From assembly GCA_018061755.1 (NCBI GenBank), contig JAGOTP010000001.1, positions 117,662 through 181,661 on the forward strand: a stretch of 64,000 nucleotides of DNA. The letters are read 5' to 3'. The notes beneath the pieces are model-generated. The model did not search any database, was not told where the DNA came from, and saw only the letters and a list, made by a program, of their open reading frames with translations. Shown here in pieces: positions 23,824-31,488 of this stretch (position 1 is its first letter; each line of letters begins with the position of its first letter). A program made the translations under genes and the position numbers. Source of the stretch: Patescibacteria group bacterium. GTDB lineage: Bacteria > Patescibacteriota > Patescibacteriia > 2-12-FULL-60-25.

Positions 23824-25020
23824 ATGAAGAAGATCGCCGCCTCGTTTTCGTTCGCCGCCCTCCTCTTCGTCGGCTCCGCCGACGCGCAGACGTGCCGCGA
23901 GTCCGCGGACGACTGCAACGCCGAGGCGCGACGCCTCGGCCAGCCGGCCAACTTCACGCGCCGGCCCACGAGCCTCGGGGCGACCCTGTCGCCCTGCGAC
24001 CCGGCCGACGTCTCGCACCAGCGGGACCTCGCGAGCTGCGCGGCGACGCTGCAGCGCGAGTCGGACGACTGCGCCAGCGACTCGCGGCGCTGCGACGACG
24101 GCTCCCGCCGGCGTCGCCACCACGGTCGGCAGCACGACGATGTCCACCTCCAGCCGGGCGACCGGGTGGTGGTGGACGCGCCGCCGCCGATCCTGCCCGC
24201 CGCGCTGCCCGTGCAGCGGGTCGTGACGAGCAATCGTGACGGCACCGCCCGCCGCAGCGCGGCCGAGGCCAACGCGGGCGTCGTCACTGTCGCGGACGCT
24301 CTCCGCACCCTCGCCCGAGGGACGCAGGAGGCGGTCACCGGCCTCGCTCAGGCGCAGGTCGAGGAGACCACCCAGCGCCGCGCGGGCGACGCGTTCGGAC
24401 TCCGTCTGACGCAGGACGTCGACGCCATGTCGCGCCAGCGCGATCAGCAGCTCGGCCAGCAGCAGACGCAGACGAACGTCGTCGCGCAGGGCGCACAGAC
24501 CACGGCCAACGAGGCCCTCCGCGCCGACCGCTTCGAGCTGGGGACCTTCGGGTCCTTCCACCTCAACAGCGCCACCGGCACGACCCTCGGCGGCCTCTCG
24601 CTCTGCGCGGGCTGGATCCATAGCCTGGGCGCCTCGGTGGCGACCCGTGTACAGGGGTGCTACAGCCCCAACCTCAATGGGCAGACCAACGCCCCGGGCG
24701 TCGGCTTCCTGCAGATGGGCGGCGTCGCCGTCCATGCCCTCCTCTTCCCCCGCAACCGCTTCCAGCTCGCGCTGGGCGCGCGCGGTGCGATGGCGGGGAG
24801 CGACCTCGTCGGGTTGACCTGGTGGTCGTTCGGTGTCGACGTCGGCGTGGCCTTCTCGCTGACCAACCCCACCGCCCCCGGCCCTGACGTCAGGCTCGAG
24901 CTCCTGTTCGACCCGGGGCTCGTGGTGAGCCACGGGCTCGACACCGCCAACAACAACGCCCCGCTCCACGGGCTGGGCGGCAACGTCGGCGCCCGGTTCG
25001 GCGTCACGGCCCACTTCTGA
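23824..25020 (+). CDS. Secreted, probably outer-membrane beta-barrel-like protein (high-GC cassette)
   Basis: 398 aa. A classic signal peptide (MKKIAASFSFAALLFVGSADA) is followed by a Cys-containing, Arg-rich region (CRESADDC, RESDDCASDSRRCDDG), then a Pro-rich linker, a coiled-coil-like middle (RDQQLGQQQTQTN), and a C-terminal half of alternating hydrophobic/polar strands (FELGTFGSFHLNS, GGLSLCAGWIHSLG, FQLALGARGAMAG, WWSFGVDVGVAF) that ends in Phe, as outer-membrane barrels do. Composition and style resemble Myxococcota. A Patescibacterium has no outer membrane, so the gene is out of place. G/C third positions throughout. Confidence 0.75.
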   Translation: MKKIAASFSFAALLFVGSADAQTCRESADDCNAEARRLGQPANFTRRPTSLGATLSPCDPADVSHQRDLASCAATLQRESDDCASDSRRCDDGSRRRRHHGRQHDDVHLQPGDRVVVDAPPPILPAALPVQRVVTSNRDGTARRSAAEANAGVVTVADALRTLARGTQEAVTGLAQAQVEETTQRRAGDAFGLRLTQDVDAMSRQRDQQLGQQQTQTNVVAQGAQTTANEALRADRFELGTFGSFHLNSATGTTLGGLSLCAGWIHSLGASVATRVQGCYSPNLNGQTNAPGVGFLQMGGVAVHALLFPRNRFQLALGARGAMAGSDLVGLTWWSFGVDVGVAFSLTNPTAPGPDVRLELLFDPGLVVSHGLDTANNNAPLHGLGGNVGARFGVTAHF

Positions 25021-25202
25021 CCGACGAGGTCATCAACCACTCACCAAGGAGGTGAATCACTAGGACATTAGAACTTTCTCAGACGGAGGAACTTGGGGTG
25101 CGGCGTAAGTCACACCCCGGTTCGAACGAGTCCATCATGCTTGCATGGTGAACTGCTTCGAACCTTCCGCCTTTTCCCAACACCACCACGGAGTCACACG
25201 TC

Positions 25203-26303
25203 ATGAAGCTCGCAAACATCGTCCTCGCGCTCTCGCTCGCCTCCACTGGCTGCCTCGCCGGTTACATGGATCCCACCCCCGCGCCCCGCGCGGAGTCCGA
25301 CGCCGGCACCCGCCCGCCGATGACCACCCCGCCCCCGCAGCTCAACTGCGGCACGGGCGTCACCAACTGCGGCGGCACCTGCCGCGACCTCACCAACGAC
25401 CGCGACAACTGCGGCGCCTGCGGCCGCGTGTGCGCGACGGGGCAGATCTGCCTCAGCAGCTTCTGCCGCACCGTCGAGATGCCCGTGAACTGCGGCACCG
25501 GCCTGTTGCTCTGCAACGGCTCGTGCCGGAACGTCCAGCTCGACGACGCCAACTGCGGCGCCTGCGGCACGGTCTGCGCCATGGGCCAGACGTGCACGGC
25601 GGGACGCTGCGTGGCAACGTCGCAGCCGACTCCGCCCGCCGCCCCGACCTGCAACGGCAGCTGCCCGATGCGCTCCAACAGCAACGCGACGTGCGTGTCC
25701 AACACGTGCGTCTATGCCTGCTACGAGAGCTATGGCGACTGCGACCGCAACGTGGCCACCGGATGCGAGACCGCCCTCACGACCAACGCCAACTGCGGCG
25801 CGTGCGGTCGGGTCTGCGGCGGCGGCACCAACTGCCAGCAGGGCATGTGCGTGACCGCGCCGCCCCCGCCGGCCCGCTACCTGCGTGGCCAGTTCCCGGG
25901 CGCCTACGTCTGCACCTGGGACCTCAACGCTGACCCGGTGTCGGCCATCTTCTGCTCGTCCTCCATCGGCGGGCAGCTGCGGGTCAACACGGCTGGGTCC
26001 TACTGGCCCGGCAACCACATCCGCACGGGCATCGCGCTCGACGACCCCCGCACCACCCCCGGCGACCGCATCCGCTGGATCCGGAACGACGCGGGCCTGG
26101 TCGGGCAGTCAGCGCGCTCGGTCGGCTACACGGTCCTCCAGTTCGAGACCGAGAGCGGTTCGGTCACCGAGAACCTGCTCGACAGCGCGCAGTCCTGCAT
26201 CGACCCCTGCCACCCCTCCTACCCCAGCTGGCGCGAGGCCAAGGTGACGATCCGGACCCGTTACACGGCGTCCGTCTGCCCGGTCACCTGCGACGCCCGC
26301 TGA
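25203..26303 (+). CDS. Cys-rich lipoprotein with NCGACG repeats (high-GC cassette)
   Basis: 366 aa. Signal peptide with lipobox ASTGC (Cys at about 17), Pro/Ala linker, then three Cys-rich repeats of about 40-60 residues, each containing NCGAC G and a CxxGxxC-type tail (for example DNCGACGRVC, ANCGACGTVC, ANCGACGRVC). A Cys-poor C-terminal domain of about 130 residues (YLRGQFPGAYVCTWDLN...) follows. Such repeats are abundant in myxobacterial lipoproteins and are thought to be disulfide-bonded surface modules. It follows the barrel gene after 182 bases with no clear promoter of its own, so both may be one transcript. Confidence 0.8.
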   Translation: MKLANIVLALSLASTGCLAGYMDPTPAPRAESDAGTRPPMTTPPPQLNCGTGVTNCGGTCRDLTNDRDNCGACGRVCATGQICLSSFCRTVEMPVNCGTGLLLCNGSCRNVQLDDANCGACGTVCAMGQTCTAGRCVATSQPTPPAAPTCNGSCPMRSNSNATCVSNTCVYACYESYGDCDRNVATGCETALTTNANCGACGRVCGGGTNCQQGMCVTAPPPPARYLRGQFPGAYVCTWDLNADPVSAIFCSSSIGGQLRVNTAGSYWPGNHIRTGIALDDPRTTPGDRIRWIRNDAGLVGQSARSVGYTVLQFETESGSVTENLLDSAQSCIDPCHPSYPSWREAKVTIRTRYTASVCPVTCDAR

Positions 26304-26361
26304 CCCTTCACTCGCTCCTTACCGCTTACGCTTATCTCTTGGTTCTCAAGAGAAGCACCAA

Positions 26362-26434
26362 CCCCCTGTCTGACGAAACGCAACGATCGATCTCATCGAT
26401 CCGCGCGAACGTCAGACGGGGGCGCTTCTTTTTT
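26362..26434 (+). terminator. Strong terminator closing the cassette
   Basis: CCCCCTGTCTGACG (26362-26375) pairs with CGTCAGACGGGGG (26410-26422), with an inner GATCGAT / ATCGATC stem, followed by CGCTTCTTTTTT. Confidence 0.88.
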
Positions 26435-26450
26435 ACAAGATTTTTCTTCA

Positions 26451-26483
26451 TTGACAGTCACTTTGATACATGGAACGGAGTAG
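26451..26483 (+). repeat. Promoter-like repeat, copy 1
   Basis: TTGACA, 13 bases, then ATGGAACGGAGTAG (26470-26483). The 14-mer recurs with identical spacing at 26848-26880. The -10 position would read AACGGA, far from consensus, so either an alternative sigma factor or another binding protein may use it. Confidence 0.5.
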
Positions 26484-26518
26484 TTGTAGGTCGGGTTCAT
26501 TCCTGTTATTTTTCTTGT

Positions 26519-26839
26519 ATGAGAGCACGCTCTTCTCAAACCTCAGAGCCAACGTTGAAAACGGTGACAAACCTTATTCTTAAGGTGCACAAGGAGTTAA
26601 AAAATGAGTTAAAAGATGTTCGTGAAACAGTTGAGTTTCTAAAAGAGAATGCTGTGACACGTGATGAAGTACATGTAGAGTTGGACGCTCTGAAAACGGA
26701 GTTGTCGGATAAAATTCAGGAGACGCGCAACGAAATGATCAACCATGTCGATCACTTTGTTCAGTTGCACAAGAAACAAGAGGTCGAGTTAGTTGCGTTA
26801 GCTCATCGTATGAATCGTCACGAAGAGACACATCACTAA
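26519..26839 (+). CDS. 106-aa coiled-coil protein
   Basis: A small, highly charged helical protein. From the ATG at 26519, heptad-like repeats run through LKTVTNLILKVHKELKNEL, KDVRETVEFLKEN, VELDALKTELSDKIQETRNEM and QLHKKQEVELVALAHRM, ending with His-rich NRHEETHH. The longer open frame upstream is terminator and leader. The extended -10 TGT-TATTTT ends 6 bases before this ATG, matching the leaderless pattern. Similar short coiled-coil proteins are frequent in Patescibacteria; function unknown. Confidence 0.75.
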   Translation: MRARSSQTSEPTLKTVTNLILKVHKELKNELKDVRETVEFLKENAVTRDEVHVELDALKTELSDKIQETRNEMINHVDHFVQLHKKQEVELVALAHRMNRHEETHH

Positions 26840-26847
26840 TTTCCCCC

Positions 26848-26880
26848 TTGACAGTTGGCCTGAGGAATGGAACGGAGTAG
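26848..26880 (+). repeat. Promoter-like repeat, copy 2
   Basis: TTGACA (26848-26853), 13 bases, ATGGAACGGAGTAG (26867-26880), just before the ATG at 26885. Same layout as copy 1. Confidence 0.5.
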
Positions 26881-26884
26881 ATAT

Positions 26885-27076
26885 ATGAAATCTCTCCCTC
26901 AGCTCTATCGCTTACGAACAACAACACGTTCCTTGCACCTTCCTGGATCAGCTTTTATCCCACCTCGTTGGTATCGCTTGGGCTTTTTAGTACGCCAAGC
27001 TGCCAAAAAGAGGGGATTGGATGATCAATCATCGCCTTTGTCTTCACCATTCGATCAAAGTCCAGCGACCTGCTAG
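26885..27076 (+). CDS. Possible 63-aa basic protein
   Basis: Short ORF starting MKSLPQLYRLRTTTRSLHLPG, Arg/Ser/Pro-rich, with FIPPRWYRLGFLVRQAAKKRG in the middle. No domain recognised. It lies between the coiled-coil gene and holB; the stop is 9 bases before the holB ATG. The start could alternatively be the ATG at 26867. Evidence is its placement and the promoter-like repeat; it may be spurious. Confidence 0.4.
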   Translation: MKSLPQLYRLRTTTRSLHLPGSAFIPPRWYRLGFLVRQAAKKRGLDDQSSPLSSPFDQSPATC

Positions 27077-27085
27077 GCTTTGGAC

Positions 27086-28057
27086 ATGCCGTCGCTATTC
27101 GATGATGTCATCGGTCATGAAGATCTGTGTCAGGTCTTGGCGCGTGTTGTCGCACGGCCGGGTCAGGCCTACCTATTTCACGGACCAGCCGGAATCGGAA
27201 AGCGAACCGTCGCCGAACGCTTCGCTGCTAGTTTGCTCTTTACGACAGAAGAACGAGCGAAACTAGATCGTTCACGCTTGGATCAACAGCTTCAAGCGCA
27301 TCCCGATTTTATCCGTCCTGTGCGGGAAGAGGGGGCAAAGGAATTTTCCGTCCGTCAGGCCCGCGAGTTACTGCAGCGCGTTTCTTTGTCCTCAGCCCGA
27401 GGAGGGAAAACAGTCGTCTTATTTGATGAAGCCGATGCTTTGAATGAAGAAGCGGGGAATGCGCTCCTCAAAACGCTCGAAGAGCCTGCCCCGTCACTCG
27501 TGTTTATTTTATTGGTTGAGAGATTAGATCGTTTGCCAGCTACCCTTCGTTCACGCTTAGCGCCTTTAGCCTTTCATCCTGTCCCTGCTCGTTTGATTGC
27601 TGACTGGTTAAAAACCAAACAAGGAGTTGGGGATCCAAGCTTATTCGTCGAAGCGGCGCGAGGCTGTCCGGGTAGTGCTTTGGTGTACGTGAACGATCGT
27701 TCTACCTGGCAACAGGCTAAAGAACAAACGAATTTCTTCGCGGAAGGGTTGTTGCATGGTGACCTAGGTAAGCGTTTGGCGGTCATCGAGCGCTTGGTGA
27801 GCGATGTCGAACGGAGGGAGGATCCGACCCAAGCTTGGCGTGACCTATTGGAGCGTTGCGCTCGAGCAATTCAGCCTGAATGGACCTCTCATCCGCTTGA
27901 AACGGTCCGGATGGCTCGTGGACTTATCCACGCTTCGCGTATGGTGGGGGGATCCCTTTCTCCGCGTTTTGCGCTAGAATGGAATGGAACTTTGCCATTT
28001 GTTCCCAACCATTCGATTCCTCGCTTCTTTGATTCGTCATCCCTCTTCTCTCTATGA
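27086..28057 (+). CDS. holB: DNA polymerase III delta' subunit (clamp loader)
   Basis: Part of the clamp-loader complex that places the sliding clamp on DNA. 323 aa with an AAA+ core: Walker A GPAGIGKRT near residue 34, Walker B VVLFDEADAL near 113, and the SRC-like LRSRLAPLAF near 150. The Cys of SRC is missing and no zinc-binding Cys cluster is present, so it resembles delta' rather than DnaX. Start at the ATG preceded by TGC-TAGGCT with 6 bases between. Its stop overlaps the next start (ATGA). Confidence 0.85.
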   Translation: MPSLFDDVIGHEDLCQVLARVVARPGQAYLFHGPAGIGKRTVAERFAASLLFTTEERAKLDRSRLDQQLQAHPDFIRPVREEGAKEFSVRQARELLQRVSLSSARGGKTVVLFDEADALNEEAGNALLKTLEEPAPSLVFILLVERLDRLPATLRSRLAPLAFHPVPARLIADWLKTKQGVGDPSLFVEAARGCPGSALVYVNDRSTWQQAKEQTNFFAEGLLHGDLGKRLAVIERLVSDVERREDPTQAWRDLLERCARAIQPEWTSHPLETVRMARGLIHASRMVGGSLSPRFALEWNGTLPFVPNHSIPRFFDSSSLFSL

Positions 28058-29118
28058 ATCGCCGGTCACTGCTCCTTGTTCCACTGCTTGCTCTGTCACT
28101 CATGGGTGCGGGTTGTTTCGGTCTTGGCGGGTCAAGTACGCCAGCCGTCGCTGATGGTGGGGTGTTTCGTACCCGCGATGAAGCGGTTAAATGGGAGCAG
28201 TTAAAAGTCTTGAACCTGGAGACTCAGTTGGGAAGTACGGTCGAACTTGGAACCGTGACCGCCGCTTTTGATGCTCAGGATCCAAATACAATGTATGTCG
28301 GTACCGTTGAGAACGGATTGATGTATTCATACAATGCTGGTCAATCTTGGCATTTGGCGAATGGACTTTCCAAGGGAAAAATTAACGGCATCGTGGCTGA
28401 TACCAAAGACAAATGTACGGTCTACGCCGTTCGTGCCAACCAAGTCCACAAAACATCTTCTTGTGGTCGCGAATGGGCGGAAGTCTGGTCACATCCTCGT
28501 GCCGAAACCGTGATCACGGCTATGGTGGGAGATTGGTACAATCCAAAGACCTTGTATATCGGTACGTCCGAAGGCGATATTCTCCGTTCCGATGATGGTG
28601 CCATGACCTGGCGTCCCATGCACCGCGTCGACGACAATCGCATCAATGATTTGAAGATCGATCCACAAGATTCGCGCGTGGTTTACGCCGCAACTAACGG
28701 TGTCGGTATGCTGAAGAGCGTTGACGGTGGCGCAACCTGGCTCGAAATCCGCAAACAGCTCCAAGAGTTCCAATACGCCCGTACGCCTAAATTCATGGTC
28801 ATGGATGCAAATGTTCGTGACCGCATCTATCAGATTTCCCGCTACGGCTTGCTCGTGAGCGACGATGGTGGTGCCGCCTGGCGTGGCGTGACCTTGCCAA
28901 CGGCTCCTCAGACGACTGAGATCGTTGCCTTTGCTGTTGATCCAAAAGATTCAAAAACCCTGGTCTATGCCACGGCGAGTGCGCTCGTCATGAGCAAAGA
29001 TGGGGGAGTTAGCTGGGCTTCAAAGAAACTGCCAACCAAGCGAGGAGTGGCTTGGATGAGTTTTAGCCGAGAAGAGAAGCCGGCATTGTTGTTGGGGGCT
29101 GCGCCGTTGAAGAAATAG
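28054..29118 (+). CDS. Beta-propeller lipoprotein (BNR/Ycf48-like)
   Basis: 354 aa. Lipobox MGAGC (Cys at about 21) and then about six sheets with repeated Asp-box-like motifs, including SYNAGQSWHLANGL, RSDDGAMTWRPM, KSVDGGATWLEI, VSDDGGAAWRGV and MSKDGGVSWASK. This is the sialidase/BNR or Ycf48-like propeller seen in surface-attached binding proteins. Catalytic sialidase residues were not identified, so it is more likely a binding or assembly protein. Translationally coupled to holB by ATGA overlap, an odd pairing for a surface protein. Confidence 0.82.
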   Translation: MNRRSLLLVPLLALSLMGAGCFGLGGSSTPAVADGGVFRTRDEAVKWEQLKVLNLETQLGSTVELGTVTAAFDAQDPNTMYVGTVENGLMYSYNAGQSWHLANGLSKGKINGIVADTKDKCTVYAVRANQVHKTSSCGREWAEVWSHPRAETVITAMVGDWYNPKTLYIGTSEGDILRSDDGAMTWRPMHRVDDNRINDLKIDPQDSRVVYAATNGVGMLKSVDGGATWLEIRKQLQEFQYARTPKFMVMDANVRDRIYQISRYGLLVSDDGGAAWRGVTLPTAPQTTEIVAFAVDPKDSKTLVYATASALVMSKDGGVSWASKKLPTKRGVAWMSFSREEKPALLLGAAPLKK

Positions 29119-29142
29119 TAGATAGAACAAATCTCGCTCTTT

Positions 29143-30858
29143 ATGCCTAAGCGTCCCTCGAGCCGACCGGAGGCCAGTCCTCTTGTAGAATCTGAAGTCA
29201 GATCTTCTCCTGAATCGGTTATCGAGCATGAGCCTGTCCCCGCTCCGTCCCAGCCTGAAATTTGTGCTGCGGCTTGTGCGCTTGGTCTTGATCCGTTTGA
29301 TGTTGAGTCTCAGGAGCGTGCACGTGAGAAGCTGTCTACATATGAATATGCTCAAGTACGACAAGAGGTTATTGATCAAATGCGGCGCGATTTTTTTGTA
29401 GATTCAGATGGCTTTTTTATTCGTCGACCGCTCCCGGAAGCATTGAATCAGCTACGCCCTGAAAACAAACAGGTGCGTACGATTTTAGAGGACGCTTTCC
29501 TTACGATTCAATCTCCTGGGCTATTTGCGATCGCTGATCTTTGGACAAAAGACACGCCAAAGCTAGATCGGGGAAAGGAAAGGGAGCTTCCTGTCGAAGT
29601 TTCTGACGCGATCCAACAACAATTAGATGCCATTAAATCTAGCGTTCGTGGGCCTTTTACTGTCAGTGGCGTTCACGATCGCAAGAATGCAGATTTTCTT
29701 TTGGGCACATCTCTTATCTCAATGGATAACTATCGAGTCATATCATCCGAGCAAGGGTTCAAGCGTCCGGTAGATGATTCTTTCTATTCCCTAGACGTGC
29801 AAAATCCTCTTTGGCGCGGAAAGGATGGAACAGGTTCTTTTGCAGCTACTTGGACTTGGCTTGGACCGATAGTGAACAAAGCGGCTGCTTATCTGGGCGT
29901 AGAATTTTCGGAAGGGGATAATCATCCTGACTACCGCACCCCCTACTACGCTTCCGTTGTGAAAGATGGTGTTATTATTCCTAAAAAATCAGCCGAGACT
30001 CCGGGGGTCGCGTACTTAATTGAAGCATGTCGCGAGGCTCAAGATGAAGGGTTGGAATTGCGTAAACAACGTAGTGCAGAGACGAGAAAATTCTCTAAAA
30101 TGCAGCTAGAGCGACAACGGGATGTGGAGGCGCTTGAGGCGGATGTAAAAGAGACGTACAGGCTAATCGGTCTTTTTTCAGACCACGTGGAAGCATTCTA
30201 TAGTCGTGAAAGACAAGATTTTCGAGACTCTGAGTCAGGTGTGGCTCATGCGCAACTGCAGAAGGAGCGTAATGAGTTGGGGGCAAAGGTAAAGGTATTA
30301 ATGGATCAACGTAGTTCTTTGAAAGGTGGAGATGGTCTTCTCGCTCGGGCACGTGAGTTCTACCACCGTTCAGCAATTGATCGAATAGACGTAGAGCTTG
30401 CGCAGTTGGCTGAACGTTTGAATAGCATCATGAGTTTGGAGGCGGTCAGCGAGAGGAAGATTATGGAAGCTGTATGGAGTGAACGTTTGTCAACGGTCTA
30501 CCGAGCTAGGGCCTCGGATCTGCTTATCAGAGTAGGGATGATACAGGATCAGCTACCAGCCATTCGGCAACCTTATCTTGTGGGGCGAGACCCAGCTCCT
30601 TTCCAGAAGGTGCGTATGCAGCTTACTCAACTTCTGGATGAATTGACCCAACTTCAGGAGCCTCTTGTGGATGAAGGTACTCGCGGAAAGCTTGAGACAC
30701 GGGGCGACTGGTCCCCTCTGACCGACCAGGAGCGGGTAGAGTTGCAGGCAGGCGCAGATCTGCATCAGGATGAGGAAAAAAGGAAGAAACGACGTTCGAC
30801 CCCGCCTAAAGGAGCAAAGCGTCCACCTATTTCACAGACAAAATCTCACTTAAACTAA
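29143..30858 (+). CDS. Unrecognised 571-aa cytoplasmic protein with coiled coils
   Basis: No family recognised. A Pro/Ser/Glu-rich N-terminus (about 1-45) precedes a mixed globular part (about 50-300), with GSFAATWTWLGPIVNKAAAYLGVEF near 235. The second half is a long coiled coil (LERQRDVEALEADVKETYRLIGLF..., AHAQLQKERNELGAKVKVLM..., RIDVELAQLAERLNSIM) and the C-terminal tail is Lys/Arg-rich. No signal peptide or membrane helix. It lies between the propeller lipoprotein and frr on the same strand. A scaffold role is only a guess. Confidence 0.75.
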   Translation: MPKRPSSRPEASPLVESEVRSSPESVIEHEPVPAPSQPEICAAACALGLDPFDVESQERAREKLSTYEYAQVRQEVIDQMRRDFFVDSDGFFIRRPLPEALNQLRPENKQVRTILEDAFLTIQSPGLFAIADLWTKDTPKLDRGKERELPVEVSDAIQQQLDAIKSSVRGPFTVSGVHDRKNADFLLGTSLISMDNYRVISSEQGFKRPVDDSFYSLDVQNPLWRGKDGTGSFAATWTWLGPIVNKAAAYLGVEFSEGDNHPDYRTPYYASVVKDGVIIPKKSAETPGVAYLIEACREAQDEGLELRKQRSAETRKFSKMQLERQRDVEALEADVKETYRLIGLFSDHVEAFYSRERQDFRDSESGVAHAQLQKERNELGAKVKVLMDQRSSLKGGDGLLARAREFYHRSAIDRIDVELAQLAERLNSIMSLEAVSERKIMEAVWSERLSTVYRARASDLLIRVGMIQDQLPAIRQPYLVGRDPAPFQKVRMQLTQLLDELTQLQEPLVDEGTRGKLETRGDWSPLTDQERVELQAGADLHQDEEKRKKRRSTPPKGAKRPPISQTKSHLN

Positions 30859-30913
30859 TCTTTTGACCGTTCCCTGCTTCCTTGGCATCATGCCCTGGAC
30901 ACACTTATTGTCT

Positions 30914-31468
30914 ATGGCTAACCACATTGATGACCATCGCAGTGAATTTCAAGGCGCGCTTGATCACTATCACAAAGAACTTCAGGGCTTGCGCACCGGC
31001 CGTGCTCATTCGGCTTTGATCGAAGATATTCGTGTCGAAGCCTATGGCCAGACAATGGATTTGAAATCCGTCTGTTCGATTACGATCCCTGATGCCAAGA
31101 CGCTTCAGATTGAACCTTGGGACAAAACGGTCGTGAAAGAAGTCGAAAAAGCCTTGATTGATGCCTCTCTTGGCATGCAGCCGAACGTGGCTGGAACCGT
31201 TATTCGTCTTGTCATGCCTCCTATGACCGAAGAAACGCGCAAAAATATGGTCAAAGTGCTGCACCAGAAAGAAGAGCAGGCGAAGGTCGGAATCCGTAAC
31301 GTTCGTGAAAAAGTGAAATCCTTGATCACTGCCGACGAAAAGAACAAGGAGATTTCCGAAGATCAAAAGCGTCGCGACCTAGAGCGTCTTGAGAAGGTTG
31401 TCGCAGAATGGAACGGCAAGATCGATACGCTGAGCGGCGAAAAGGAGAAGGACATCATGACGATCTAG
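30914..31468 (+). CDS. frr: Ribosome recycling factor
   Basis: With EF-G, splits post-termination ribosomes. 184 aa from the ATG at 30914: EFQGALDHYHKELQGLRTGRAHSALIEDIRVEAYG, SICSITIPDAKTLQIEPWDK-like core, RLVMPPMTEETRKNMVKVLH, and the C-terminal helix with NVREKVKSLI and ISEDQKRRDLERLEKVV. Matches the family in order and length. An ATG further upstream exists but this start aligns with the family. Confidence 0.96.
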   Translation: MANHIDDHRSEFQGALDHYHKELQGLRTGRAHSALIEDIRVEAYGQTMDLKSVCSITIPDAKTLQIEPWDKTVVKEVEKALIDASLGMQPNVAGTVIRLVMPPMTEETRKNMVKVLHQKEEQAKVGIRNVREKVKSLITADEKNKEISEDQKRRDLERLEKVVAEWNGKIDTLSGEKEKDIMTI

Positions 31469-31488
31469 TTGATTCAGCATCCAATTTT

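Noticed and set aside
23650..26018. Long open frames on the minus strand opposite the two high-GC secreted-protein genes
   Set aside because: They are Arg/Gly/Ala/Val-rich mirror frames produced by G/C-rich third positions. The plus-strand frames have signal peptides, repeats and a terminator.
23438..26434. Assembly chimera as the explanation for high-GC islands
   Set aside because: Each island grades from an AT-rich promoter through its own leader and terminator, and the pattern recurs many times with the same promoter. Not fully excluded: read-level coverage would decide.
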